Positions 55,809 through 64,000 of a stretch of DNA of 64,000 bases are shown here, one piece after another. This DNA is from Mesorhizobium sp. NZP2077. Its GTDB lineage: Bacteria > Pseudomonadota > Alphaproteobacteria > Rhizobiales > Rhizobiaceae. The DNA is taken from assembly GCF_013170805.1 (NCBI RefSeq), contig NZ_CP051293.1, forward strand, positions 992,001 to 1,056,000, read 5' to 3'. Positions within the stretch are counted from its first letter, which is position 1. Each line of letters starts with the position of its first letter. Below the pieces are notes generated by a model that had not been told where the DNA came from, searched no databases, and saw only the letters and a program-made list of their open reading frames with translations. The position numbers and the translations under genes are program-made.

Positions 55809-56909
55809 TTACCGTCGCAGCGCGGCCGAAATGGCGTCGAGGCCGCCCCGCAATTCGGCTTCCGTCAGCCAGCCAAAACCGACGCGGAAGAAGCGTTTTT
55901 CCATTTCGAACCAGTGGCCGGGCCCGACATAGGTGCCATGATTTTCCAGCAGATCGACATAGAAGCGGTCGAGATCGAAGCCGGGATCGACATTGAGGCG
56001 AGGAAAGCCGACGACACCGCCTTCGGGCCTGATCCAGTCGACCAGCGGCTCGCGGTCGATCCAGGCCTGGACGATGTCGCGGCGCCTGGCCATTTCGGGC
56101 AGCAGCACGCCCAAGAAGGCATCCCGGCGCTCCAGCATGCCGCGCGCAATGCCTTCGTCGATGACGCTGCCGCAAATGCCGATCTGCTCCTTGGCGGCGA
56201 GGAATGTCTCCTGAAGAACCGCATCCCCGGTGATCAGCCAGCCGATGCGGATGCCGGGAATGCCGAAGGCTTTCGACAGCGACGAAACGCTGATCGCCTT
56301 CGGGCTCAAGGAGGCCGCCGATGGCAGGCGCCTGCCATAGGAAAGGTCGCGATAGGTCTCGTCGACCAGCAAATGGCAGTTGCTGGCCTCCGCGAGCGCC
56401 ACCAATGCGTCGAGTTCGGCACGGCTCATCATCGTGCCGGTCGGGTTGTGCGGACAGGTAACGCTGATCAGCTTCGTGTTCGGCCGCATCGCCGCCTTGA
56501 TGGCCTCGACGTCGATGACAAAGCCGTCCTCGAAGGCGAGGTCGACAAAGCTGATGGCGCAGCCGATTGCCCGTGGGGTTTCGATGTTGGTGGCGTAGTT
56601 CGGCCTGATGACGACGAGATGGTCGCTCGCCGACAGAAGCGATGTCGAGATGATGAACAGCGCGCCAGCGGCCCCGGCGGTGACCAGGACATCACCGGGC
56701 GAAACGCCGGCATCCTGCGCCGCGATCAGCGCACGCAAGTCCTTGTCGCCGCGATGCTCGCCATAGAAGAGCGTCAGGTCGGGCAGCGACAGGCCGATGT
56801 CGGAAAGCTTCTGGTCGGCGATCGAGCTTTCGGAGAGATTGTAGCGGATGCGGTCGTAGCCGTATTCCTCCGGCGCTTCCTTCTCGATCACCATCCTGGT
56901 GTAGTTCAT
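55809..56909 (-). CDS. PLP-dependent class I/II aminotransferase
   Basis: 366 residues from ATG 56909 with GGGGGGAAG upstream. Fold-type I: TAGAAGALFIISTSLL, PNYATNIETPRAIG, VTCPHNPTGTMMSRAEL, VDETYRDLSYGR, and the PLP Lys in SVSSLSKAFGIPGIRIGW; the phosphate-binding Arg is in FRVGFGWL. Substrate not readable; may act on an aromatic or branched amino acid. Lies in convergent/tandem order after mucR on the same strand. Confidence 0.9.
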   Translation of the reverse strand: MNYTRMVIEKEAPEEYGYDRIRYNLSESSIADQKLSDIGLSLPDLTLFYGEHRGDKDLRALIAAQDAGVSPGDVLVTAGAAGALFIISTSLLSASDHLVVIRPNYATNIETPRAIGCAISFVDLAFEDGFVIDVEAIKAAMRPNTKLISVTCPHNPTGTMMSRAELDALVALAEASNCHLLVDETYRDLSYGRRLPSAASLSPKAISVSSLSKAFGIPGIRIGWLITGDAVLQETFLAAKEQIGICGSVIDEGIARGMLERRDAFLGVLLPEMARRRDIVQAWIDREPLVDWIRPEGGVVGFPRLNVDPGFDLDRFYVDLLENHGTYVGPGHWFEMEKRFFRVGFGWLTEAELRGGLDAISAALRR

Positions 56910-56985
56910 GGCTTCCCCCCGGATCATCCTGTCCGGATCAGGAAGACGCTTAATTGAACCGCCGTCCTGATCCATCTCTTTGCTG

Positions 56986-57034
56986 GAGCATGATCTGTTC
57001 CGAAAACCGGTTTCCACTTTTCGGGATCATGCTC
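56986..57034. repeat. Nested palindromic repeat, family A
   Basis: GAGCATGATC (56986-56995) and GATCATGCTC (57024-57033) are exact inverted arms; inside lie CGAAAA and TTTTCG arms (about 57000-57005 and 57017-57022). A closely matching block is at 20401-20436. Confidence 0.85.
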
Positions 57035-57050
57035 TGGCTATCCAAGCCAC

Positions 57051-57092
57051 AAAAGCACGAAGCCTGCCAAGGCGAATTCGCCGGCAGGCTTC
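57051..57092 (-). terminator. Rho-independent terminator of mucR
   Basis: AAGCCTGCC (57061-57069) and GGCAGGCTT (57084-57092) with an inner GGCGAATTCGCC arm; on the minus strand a TTTTG tract follows. It is 41 bp after the mucR stop. Confidence 0.8.
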
Positions 57093-57132
57093 TGTTCCAG
57101 TTATCCTAAATATTGGCTCAGGACTGAACTGC

Positions 57133-57591
57133 TCAGGCCGAAACCTTGGCCTTGCGGCCCTTGGCCTTGACGGGCACCACTTCGGCGGCCTTGCGGCCGA
57201 GGCCGATCGACTTCGCCAGCTGCGAACGCGAGGCGGCGTAGTTAGGAGCAACCATCGGATAGTCCGATGGCAGGCCCCATTTGGCGCGGTAGGCGTCCGG
57301 GGTCAGGTTGAAATGCACACCGAGATGGCGCTTCAGCGATTTGAACTTCTTGCCGTCTTCGAGGCAGATGATGAAATCCGGCGTCACCGACTTCTTCGGG
57401 TTGACTGCGGGAACCAGCGGTTCTGCCACTGGCACGGCCGGCTTGCCGAGCCCGCCGATCGAGGTGGCGACGCTGGCGATGAGGTCGGCCAGGCCGGAGA
57501 CGGGCAAGCGGTTCTTTTCAACGTAAGCGGACACGATGTGGGCGGTCAGCTCGAGAAGGTCGGTGCGAGCGTCGTTGCTATCGTCGGTCAA
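57133..57591 (-). CDS. mucR: MucR/Ros-family zinc-finger transcription regulator
   Basis: 152 residues, TTG start with GGAGGAAGAA directly upstream. Single zinc-finger domain of the Ros/MucR type in FIICLEDGKKFKSLKRHLGVHFNLTPDAYRAKWGL (about 75-115) with Cys and His ligands, then a basic tail (KAKGRKAKVSA). N-terminus LELTAHIVSAYVEKNRLPVSGL mediates oligomers. MucR silences AT-rich genes and represses its own gene; the upstream region 57592-57803 is unusually AT-rich, as expected. Confidence 0.93.
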   Translation of the reverse strand: MTDDSNDARTDLLELTAHIVSAYVEKNRLPVSGLADLIASVATSIGGLGKPAVPVAEPLVPAVNPKKSVTPDFIICLEDGKKFKSLKRHLGVHFNLTPDAYRAKWGLPSDYPMVAPNYAASRSQLAKSIGLGRKAAEVVPVKAKGRKAKVSA

Positions 57592-57803
57592 TTCTTCCTC
57601 CGTCTATGGCGCACGGCCTCGAAAATGGGGATCGTTTTCGAAAGGACGAGGCACTAAAATCAAAAAATGCTGAAGCGTCTTTAGCGTATCCAGTGGAGCA
57701 CGCGGGCAGTACGCGAAATTCCTAGTCGGCAAATCTGCATAACGCAATGATTTAGCGCGGCGTCACACGTTATTTTGAACAACTATACTAAACTGTAATA
57801 CTA

Positions 57804-58508
57804 TCAGACGATCAACGCCTTGTCTCGCCACAGACGAAATCCGCCTTCGAAGGCACGTGTGTTGTCACCGCGCCTGGAGTCGGCCGGTAACTCGTCGAGC
57901 TTGTCGACATTGCCGCCGCCAATGACGACATAGTCTGGCTGGAGGGCGGCGCGCAGCCGGTTGACGACGTCGAAAACAGATTCGCGCCATTTCTTCTTGC
58001 CGCGCCTTTCCAAGCCACGTTCACCGACATAATCCTCGAAGCTCTTGGCCTTCTTGTAAGGAAGGTGGGCGAGTTCCATGGGCAGGCCTACATGGTCGGC
58101 GATCATCGCCGCGCCGAGGCCGGTTCCGAGGCCGAGGAACAGCATGCGCTCGCCCTCATAGCTGCCGATGGCCTGCATCAACGCGTCGTTGACCAGCTTG
58201 ACCGGCTTGCCGAACTGCGCGGCGAAATCGAAGCCGGCCCAACCCTTGCCGAGATTCTTGGGGTCGAGCACCGGCTTGTTGTGACGCACCGGGCCGGGAT
58301 AGCCCATCGAGATGACGTCATAGGACAAACCTTCGGCGAGTTTCTTCACCTTGTCGACCATCTGCTGCGGCGTCAGGTCCGGGCCGGAATCGTCCCGACG
58401 CTCGGCACCACCGGCGCTGGTCAGGATCTTGACGTGCGAGCCGCCAATGTCGATCGCCAGAACGATCTGCTCGGCGTCGGATGCTGTCTGCTTCACCGCC
58501 TTGGCCAT
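57804..58508 (-). CDS. ROK-family glucokinase (polyphosphate glucokinase type)
   Basis: 234 residues from ATG 58508. Phosphate-binding LAIDIGGSHVKI near the N-terminus, SMGYPGPVRHNKP, KLVNDALMQAIGSY, and GLGTGLGAAMIADH. It has the short sequence of polyphosphate-dependent glucokinases and lacks the CxCGxxGC zinc site of typical ROK repressors. The phosphate donor (ATP or polyphosphate) is not settled. Last gene of the GH15-gnd-zwf run, 14 bp after zwf. Confidence 0.85.
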   Translation of the reverse strand: MAKAVKQTASDAEQIVLAIDIGGSHVKILTSAGGAERRDDSGPDLTPQQMVDKVKKLAEGLSYDVISMGYPGPVRHNKPVLDPKNLGKGWAGFDFAAQFGKPVKLVNDALMQAIGSYEGERMLFLGLGTGLGAAMIADHVGLPMELAHLPYKKAKSFEDYVGERGLERRGKKKWRESVFDVVNRLRAALQPDYVVIGGGNVDKLDELPADSRRGDNTRAFEGGFRLWRDKALIV

Positions 58509-58522
58509 CGCGTCCTCTCCCC

Positions 58523-59899
58523 TCATGCCACCGGATCGATCCAGCCATTTGGCGGCCCGAAGCCGGCCATGGCGTCCGCCGGCCCCCATGTCTTCGGCTC
58601 GTAGAGATGCGGCGGCGTGGTGTCGCCAAGCACCGGGCCGACAATGCGCCAGGCGAGTTCGGCCGCGTCCTGGCGCGTGAAGAGCTGGCCATTGCCGTTC
58701 ATGGCGTCGCCGATCAGCCGTTCGTAAGGCGGCATGTCGGCCTTGCTGTCGTCGAGCGCCGTCAGTTCTACCTGCTCGCCGACCATGTCATCGCCGGGCG
58801 CCTTGCGCTGGGCGCCGATGGCGATCACCACCTGCGGGTCGATGCGGAAACGCACGTAATTCTGGTCGGCGGGCTTGATCGGATCGAAGACGTCGAGCGG
58901 CGGCCGCTTCAGCCGCACCACCACTTCGGTGACATGCACCGGCATGTTCTTGCCGGCGCGGATGAAGAACGGCACGTCCTGCCAGCGCCAGGTGTCGACG
59001 AAGAAGCGCACCGCCGCGAAGGTCTCGACCGGCGAGTTCGGCTTAACGCCGGGCTCGGCGAGATAGCCGGTGAACTGGCCGCGCACGACGTCGTCCCTGG
59101 TCAGCGTGCGGATGGCGCGCAGCACCTGCACCTTCTCGTCGATCAGATCGTCGGCGGAGCGGCCGACCGGCGGCTCCATGGCGAGAAGCAACAGGATGTT
59201 GAGCAGATGGTTCTCGATGACGTCCCGGATGCAGCCGACATCGTCATAGAATTTACCGCGCCCTTCGACGCCGAAATCCTCGGCCATGGTGATCTGCACG
59301 CTCTCGACGTAATTGCGGTTCCAGATCGGCTCGAGGAAAGAATTGGCGAAGCGGAAATAGAGCAGGTTCTGGATCGCTTCCTTGCCGAGATAGTGGTCGA
59401 TGCGGAAGATCGACTGTTCGTCGAACACCAGATGCAGCACCCGGTTCAGCCAGCGTGCCGACTGCAGATCATGGCCGAAGGGCTTTTCCACCATCAGCCG
59501 CGCACCATGCGCGGTGCCCGACTGCTCCAACCCTTGCACGACAGTCTCGAACATGGTCGGCGGCACCGCCATGTAGTGCAGCGGCCGCCGGGCGCTGCCG
59601 AGCGCGGTCTTCAGCTTCTCGAACGTGGCCCCATCGCGATAGTCGCCGCTGACATAGCGCAGCAGCGAGGCGAATTTGGCGAACACCGTCTCGTCGATGG
59701 CGCCGAGGGCGTGGACGATGCCGTCGCGGGCGCGGTCCTGCAACTGCTTCAAATCCCAGGCGTCGAAGGCGACGCCGATCACCGGTTCGGTGAGCGTGCC
59801 CTTGGCGACCATCTGGTACAGGGCTGGAAATATCTTCTTGTGGGCGAGGTCGCCGGTCGCCCCGAAGAGCACCAGCGTGTCGGACCGTTCCTGGCTCAT
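58523..59899 (-). CDS. zwf: Glucose-6-phosphate dehydrogenase
   Basis: First enzyme of the oxidative pentose-phosphate and Entner-Doudoroff routes. 458 residues from ATG 59899 (AGGAGA upstream), shorter than the about 490 of most Zwf. Nucleotide site is [19 protein letters not shown] with Ala for the usual Gly at position 3; active site [21 protein letters not shown] intact. Follows gnd by 22 bp. Confidence 0.94.
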   Translation of the reverse strand: MSQERSDTLVLFGATGDLAHKKIFPALYQMVAKGTLTEPVIGVAFDAWDLKQLQDRARDGIVHALGAIDETVFAKFASLLRYVSGDYRDGATFEKLKTALGSARRPLHYMAVPPTMFETVVQGLEQSGTAHGARLMVEKPFGHDLQSARWLNRVLHLVFDEQSIFRIDHYLGKEAIQNLLYFRFANSFLEPIWNRNYVESVQITMAEDFGVEGRGKFYDDVGCIRDVIENHLLNILLLLAMEPPVGRSADDLIDEKVQVLRAIRTLTRDDVVRGQFTGYLAEPGVKPNSPVETFAAVRFFVDTWRWQDVPFFIRAGKNMPVHVTEVVVRLKRPPLDVFDPIKPADQNYVRFRIDPQVVIAIGAQRKAPGDDMVGEQVELTALDDSKADMPPYERLIGDAMNGNGQLFTRQDAAELAWRIVGPVLGDTTPPHLYEPKTWGPADAMAGFGPPNGWIDPVA

Positions 59900-59921
59900 G
59901 CGTGCGTCTCCTGCTGTGGCG

Positions 59922-60941
59922 TCACTTGCCGGCCTTCGGCTTTTCGAGATGGCCGCCGAAGGCATAGCGCATGGCGGACAACAACTTGTCGGCGAATTCG
60001 GATTCGCCTTGCGAGGAGAAGCGATCGAACAGCGCCGAGGACAGCACCGGCGCCGGCACGCCGGTGTCGATCGCCGCCTTCAGCGTCCAGCGGCCCTCGC
60101 CGGAATCCGAAACCCGGCCGCCGAACTGTGCCAGGGCCGGATCGCTCTTCAAGGCACCGGCGGTGAGATCGAGCAGCCAGGAGCCGATGACGCTGCCGTG
60201 GCGCCAGACCTCGGCCACCTGCGGAAGGTCGATGTCGAACTGGTAGTATTGCGGGTTTTCCAGCGGGCTGGTCTCGGCATCCGCCGTGCGTTGCCGCTTG
60301 CCGGCATTGGCCGATTTCAGGATGTTCATGCCTTCGGCGTAGGCGGCCATGACGCCATATTCGATGCCGTTATGCACCATCTTGACGAAGTGGCCGGCGC
60401 CACTCGGACCGCAATGCAGGTAGCCGAACGGTGCAGTGCCGGCAGTAGCCTTGTCCGGAGTGGGCGCGCCGGTATCGGCACCAGGCGCCAGCGTGGCGAA
60501 GACCGAATCGAGATGCTGCACCGCCACGTCGGGACCGCCGATCATCAGGCAGTAGCCACGCTCCAGGCCCCAGACACCGCCGCTGGTGCCGACATCGACG
60601 AGATGGATGCCCTTGGTGGCCAATTTCGCGGCCTGGTCGACGGCGTCGTGATAGTAGGAATTGCCGCCGTCGATGACGATGTCGCCGGGTTCCATCAGGG
60701 CCGCGACCTGGTCGATGATCTTGCCGGTGATGGCTGCCGGCAGCATCAGCCAGACACAGCGTGGCTTGGCGAGCTTGCCGACGAATTCCGTCAGGGATGC
60801 CGCCCCCAGTGCACCGTCGCTCACCAGGGCCGCGACGCTTGCCGCGTTGATGTCGTAGACGACGCATTCATGGCCGTCGCGCATCAGGCGGCGCACCATG
60901 TTGGCGCCCATCCGGCCCAGTCCCATCATTCCGATCTGCAT
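59922..60941 (-). CDS. gnd: 6-phosphogluconate dehydrogenase, short (decarboxylating) form
   Basis: Oxidises 6-phosphogluconate to ribulose 5-phosphate. 339 residues from ATG 60941; the short GndA-like type (long form about 470). NAD(P) site [19 protein letters not shown], catalytic region [41 protein letters not shown]. Between the GH15 gene and zwf in a tight minus-strand operon. Confidence 0.93.
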   Translation of the reverse strand: MQIGMMGLGRMGANMVRRLMRDGHECVVYDINAASVAALVSDGALGAASLTEFVGKLAKPRCVWLMLPAAITGKIIDQVAALMEPGDIVIDGGNSYYHDAVDQAAKLATKGIHLVDVGTSGGVWGLERGYCLMIGGPDVAVQHLDSVFATLAPGADTGAPTPDKATAGTAPFGYLHCGPSGAGHFVKMVHNGIEYGVMAAYAEGMNILKSANAGKRQRTADAETSPLENPQYYQFDIDLPQVAEVWRHGSVIGSWLLDLTAGALKSDPALAQFGGRVSDSGEGRWTLKAAIDTGVPAPVLSSALFDRFSSQGESEFADKLLSAMRYAFGGHLEKPKAGK

Positions 60942-60996
60942 GGTTTCGTCCCGATTGCTTGAGGAAAGAAAAAATCTATCGGCCCGGCTGCTTTCA

Positions 60997-63405
60997 TCAT
61001 GATGCGTCAATGTCGACGCTGAAGTCGACATTCTCCCAACGCATCGCATCGGGCCAGAAAAAAGTGAAGACGAGCGTGCTCCCCTGCACCAGTTCGGCGA
61101 CGGGCAGGTCGACCAGATGGACGCCGAAAGCGTTTTCACTGGTCTTGTGGTCCTCGATCGTCAGCCATTTGTCGCTGCTCCAACGGACAACGCCCGGCGC
61201 CGAAAGCTCGACGCGCAAAACCTTGCCGGCCGGAATGGAGCGGATCTTGTTGTTGAAGCGCCATATCCTGAGCGGCGAGCCTGTCTTGCCCTGGATGTAG
61301 CGCTCGACGCCTTGCGGCGGCATGTCGAAAACCGCGCCGTCGCGCAGCGACCGCAACAGCTTAATGTGCTCGGCATGCGCCCAGACCAGCGGCATGGCGC
61401 TGCCGGACGGTTTGCCCAGCCACAGTTCGCGGTCCGGCACATCCGGGCTGTCCCAGACCTGTTCCGGCAGCAGCCCGCCTATACCCGCCGAGCGCTCGAA
61501 GGTATCGAGAAGCTCCGCGGCTTTCTCCTTGCGGCCAGCCGCCAGCTCATAATGCGCCCGCTCGCCGGTGACCAGGGGCCATGCGCGTCCCTGGCCAGTG
61601 CCGTCAAAAGGCGTGCCATCCTCGTGCTCGCCATAGCCGTCGCTGGTGTAGCGGTACCAGACCGGGCCTTGCGGCAGATCGCAACGCAAAAGGGTATCGA
61701 CGGCCTTGACGGTATCGACGATGCGCGGGTCGTCGGCCGCCCTGAGGCCAAAGCGAACCAGGGCCAGAGCGTCGGGGCTGATTATGGCTTCCGCCGGCTT
61801 GTCGGTGTCGCCTGGCGGCCGGTTCTTGATCGGCACGAAGCCGTCCTTCGGCGCAGCGGCGCCCGCATCGTCGGGCGGCGCGATGCGGACATAGTAGCCT
61901 CTGACGCCGGCCTCGATGCAGACCTGAGTGCCTGTGACGTAGGTCCAGCGTTCGACCTGATCGTTCCAGCAATCAGCGGTTTCACGCAGGTAGTTTGCCG
62001 GCTCACTCTTTCCAACGACATCCAGCATATCCGCGGCGGCAAGCAGCGCGGCGATCTCGACGGCCAGCGTGAACGGGCTGTAGCCGGCGTCTTCCTCCCA
62101 GCGGTCCTCGCCGGTGACGGGGCCGTTGCGCACGACATAGGAGGCGGCGGTCTCGATCATAGCCAGGAAATCGGCGAGCCTAGCGCGCGGCAGGTGGCCG
62201 GCGCGGCGCAAGGCATCGGCCAGAAGCAGCGGGAAGGCGCATTCATCCATCTGGATGCCGGGCCAGTAGGCGGTGCCGTCCGACCAGACATTCTGCGGCC
62301 AGTGACCGTCCGGCTGCTGGATCGAGCGCAGATAGGTCAAGATCTGCAGCGCCTGTTTGCCGTCGCCGGCGGCAAGGAAACCGCCGGCGGTCTCGACCAG
62401 GTCGCGCGGCCAGACCAGATGGTAGCCGCCGAGATCGTCGTCGCCCTTGTTGAAGCCCCATGGGATCGACAGGCTGGCAACGGCAGCACCCGGTCTGGCG
62501 ACCGAGAGATGCGAGGCCAGAACCGCTGTGCTCACACGATAGGTGTTCAGTCCGGAGGCGGTGTGGCGGTCGAGCTTCTCAAGCCCGGCCTGGAATGTCC
62601 GCCAGTTCTCGACATAGGTTTGCGCGGCGGCGTCGAAACCCTGCTTGAGACTGGCCAGCGCCAGGTCGGCGGCTGCTTCCGGCGACGCGCCGAAGCCGAG
62701 CGCCAGCAAGGCCGTGGTCTTGCCGGCGGAAAAGCCGATCTCGCCGGTCAGGGCGACATTGCCGTCTTCCGCCCGTTGACAGGAGGGATCCAGCACGCCG
62801 CCGTTCTGCAATTGCTGCCATCCGTCGGAGACGCCGACATAGCCGGCCGAACAGCTATTCCAGGGCAGCGAGGAGACCAGCGCCAGCGATACGCCGCGCC
62901 CGGTGGCGAAGAGCATGCGCTGGCCCTTGTGTTCGCCGGCCCAGGCAGTGTTGCCCATGCCGGCGTTGACGAGGTGCGGCGCAAGCAGCGTGTAGACATG
63001 GTAGTTGGCCACTGAGGCTTTCAGCGGTACGAATGCGATCTCCTGCAGCAGGACGGGCCGTTTCGGATCCGTAATGATACGCTTTTCGATACGGTAGGCG
63101 CCGTCTGTCGCGGTGTTGGTCAGCCTGTAGCCCGGGACGCCATCCTCGAACGGCGCTACTGCGTGCGCGGCGTCGCGCTTCTCTTCCGAGAAATAGCCAC
63201 CGGGGCCGGTGACGATCAGCTCCATGTCGCGCGTACAGGCGCTGTCGAGACGCGGATAGTAGATCTCGTTCAAGATGCCGTGACTGATGGTGAACCACAG
63301 CGGGCTCTTGGCTGAAAACGCGGTGCCGACGCCACTCTTGGCGCTTGATGTCCAGCGGGCCGGTATTCCGGGCGCGCCTTTGGCAACGGTCGGCGTTACT
63401 GCCAT
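60997..63405 (-). CDS. Glycoside hydrolase family 15 (glucoamylase-type), cytoplasmic
   Basis: 802 residues from ATG 63405 (AGGAGACC upstream), no signal peptide. N-terminal glucodextranase-type beta domain (about 1-270, SHGILNEIYYPRLDSACTRDMEL), then the GH15 alpha/alpha barrel (about 290-700): NKGDDDLGGYHLVWPRDLVETA, and EEDAGYSPFTLAVEIAALLA carrying the general acid Glu. Releases glucose from maltodextrin-like or trehalose-like substrates; the exact substrate is not told by sequence. First gene of the operon to glucokinase. Divergent from the sugar-binding-protein gene. Confidence 0.9.
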   Translation of the reverse strand: MAVTPTVAKGAPGIPARWTSSAKSGVGTAFSAKSPLWFTISHGILNEIYYPRLDSACTRDMELIVTGPGGYFSEEKRDAAHAVAPFEDGVPGYRLTNTATDGAYRIEKRIITDPKRPVLLQEIAFVPLKASVANYHVYTLLAPHLVNAGMGNTAWAGEHKGQRMLFATGRGVSLALVSSLPWNSCSAGYVGVSDGWQQLQNGGVLDPSCQRAEDGNVALTGEIGFSAGKTTALLALGFGASPEAAADLALASLKQGFDAAAQTYVENWRTFQAGLEKLDRHTASGLNTYRVSTAVLASHLSVARPGAAVASLSIPWGFNKGDDDLGGYHLVWPRDLVETAGGFLAAGDGKQALQILTYLRSIQQPDGHWPQNVWSDGTAYWPGIQMDECAFPLLLADALRRAGHLPRARLADFLAMIETAASYVVRNGPVTGEDRWEEDAGYSPFTLAVEIAALLAAADMLDVVGKSEPANYLRETADCWNDQVERWTYVTGTQVCIEAGVRGYYVRIAPPDDAGAAAPKDGFVPIKNRPPGDTDKPAEAIISPDALALVRFGLRAADDPRIVDTVKAVDTLLRCDLPQGPVWYRYTSDGYGEHEDGTPFDGTGQGRAWPLVTGERAHYELAAGRKEKAAELLDTFERSAGIGGLLPEQVWDSPDVPDRELWLGKPSGSAMPLVWAHAEHIKLLRSLRDGAVFDMPPQGVERYIQGKTGSPLRIWRFNNKIRSIPAGKVLRVELSAPGVVRWSSDKWLTIEDHKTSENAFGVHLVDLPVAELVQGSTLVFTFFWPDAMRWENVDFSVDIDAS

Positions 63406-63601
63406 CAATTGGTCTCCTGTCGTGCTCCTAGACCATGTGCCGACGGCTTTTTCAATCATCGCACCGCAAGTTGATCGAAGGCATGCCAAGCTTTGCAGTT
63501 GACAGCTTGCGGTTCGTCTGAATTTGTCTGACAATAGATAAAAAACAGGGACTGGGCGTAACGATCATCAGGCGAAACTAGCAACTTTGGGAGGAAATCA
63601 T

Positions 63602-64000
63602 ATGAAGAAACTGCTCGTTCTGGGTGCGCTGGCGGCTATGTTGGCCTCGGGCACAGCGCTTGCCGACACCAGCGGCAAGAAGATCGCATTCTCCAACAAT
63701 TACGCCGGCAATTCGTGGCGACAGGCGATGCTCGACAGCTATGGCATCGTCACCAAGAAGGCGGTCGACGACAAGGTCGTCGGCGCCGCCGACATCTTCA
63801 CCACCGCCGACAAGGAAGTGCCGACGCAGGCCGCGCAGGTGCAGAACCTGATCCTGCAGGGCTATGACGCCATCGTCATCAACGCCGCCTCGCCGGACGC
63901 GCTCAACGGCGCCATCAAGCAGGCCTGCGATGCCGGCATCACTGTCGTTTCCTTCGACGGCACCGTCACCGAACCCTGCGCCTACCGCGTCGTCGTCGAC
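63602..64000 (+). CDS. Sugar ABC transporter substrate-binding protein (3' end outside window)
   Basis: Open frame from ATG 63602 (GGGAGG upstream), 133 codons to the window end. Signal peptide 1-21 (LLVLGALAAMLASGTALA). The mature part matches ribose/xylose-type binding proteins: KKIAFSNNYAGNSWRQAML, IFTTADKEVPTQAAQVQN, and LILQGYDAIVINAASPDALN. Likely the first gene of a sugar importer operon; it runs away from the GH15 gene from a shared 196-bp region. Confidence 0.88.
   Translation, partial: MKKLLVLGALAAMLASGTALADTSGKKIAFSNNYAGNSWRQAMLDSYGIVTKKAVDDKVVGAADIFTTADKEVPTQAAQVQNLILQGYDAIVINAASPDALNGAIKQACDAGITVVSFDGTVTEPCAYRVVVD

Noticed and set aside
61117..63015. 632-codon plus-strand frame antisense to the GH15 gene
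   Set aside because: Antisense shadow of strong codon bias; low-complexity Arg/Gly/Ala composition and no start context.

Overview
The window is high-GC chromosomal DNA with strong G/C third positions and almost no spare space. Gene content and order point to an alphaproteobacterium of the order Hyphomicrobiales, most likely Mesorhizobium or a close relative. Supporting features are a MucR/Ros zinc-finger regulator, a CenR-type regulator, a hemC-hemD-mitofilin-hemY cluster, ETFB lysine methyltransferase paired with an EVE protein, TTAA-N7-TTAA (CtrA-type) sites, and dispersed palindromic repeats of rhizobial style. The species name is an inference. I see no rRNA or tRNA gene, insertion sequence, prophage or CRISPR array. 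This is mostly core chromosome.

Layout. 1-6.1 kb: end of sucA, then sucB, two orphan genes, an SDR gene and lpdA (2-oxoglutarate dehydrogenase). 6.2-9.4 kb: Pro/Ala-repeat membrane protein, DUF2867 gene, TraB/GumN protein with a decayed copy of its tail nearby, and xerC. 9.5-12.4 kb: rimM-trmD, a TauE/SafE permease, and rplS. 12.5-15.4 kb: ohr-ohrR and an amino-acid ABC transporter without an ATPase gene. 15.4-20.4 kb: methyltransferase, leuC, and two tandem diguanylate cyclase genes. 20.4-25.6 kb: two small envelope proteins around CtrA-type sites, then sdhCDA-DUF3052-sdhB. 25.6-31.9 kb: broken RlaP-type nucleotidyltransferase, YceH, OsmC, small membrane protein plus YCII, TerB-like, GFA, UbiH-type hydroxylase and acyl-CoA thioesterase. 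32.1-33.9 kb: sigma-54 promoter, glnK-amtB. 34.3-39 kb: ftsK, lolA, xthA. 39-45.7 kb: small regulators and enzymes (GNAT, cNMP-binding protein, CenR, L,D-transpeptidase, DUF1127, LysR, GT25, DUF1761, ETFB methyltransferase/EVE, YciI). 45.7-53.3 kb: gpsA-tsaD diverging from hemC-hemD-mitofilin-hemY-TerB. 53.3-57.6 kb: glutamine amidotransferase, NIPSNAP, MFS transporter, aminotransferase, mucR. 57.8-63.4 kb: a minus-strand carbohydrate operon (GH15 glucosidase, gnd, zwf, glucokinase). 63.6 kb to the end: the start of a sugar ABC transporter binding-protein gene.

How the parts fit. sucAB-lpdA and sdhCDAB are two consecutive TCA-cycle steps. The GH15-gnd-zwf-glucokinase run makes a route from alpha-glucoside to the pentose-phosphate pathway. 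glnK-amtB is a nitrogen-limitation unit. ohr-ohrR and osmC deal with organic peroxides. The least explained items are the orphan genes inside the suc operon, DUF3052 inside sdh, three tandem-repeat blocks (27.5, 27.7 and 41.5 kb), the two gene remnants, and several families of dispersed palindromes. I found no clearly novel multi-gene system.
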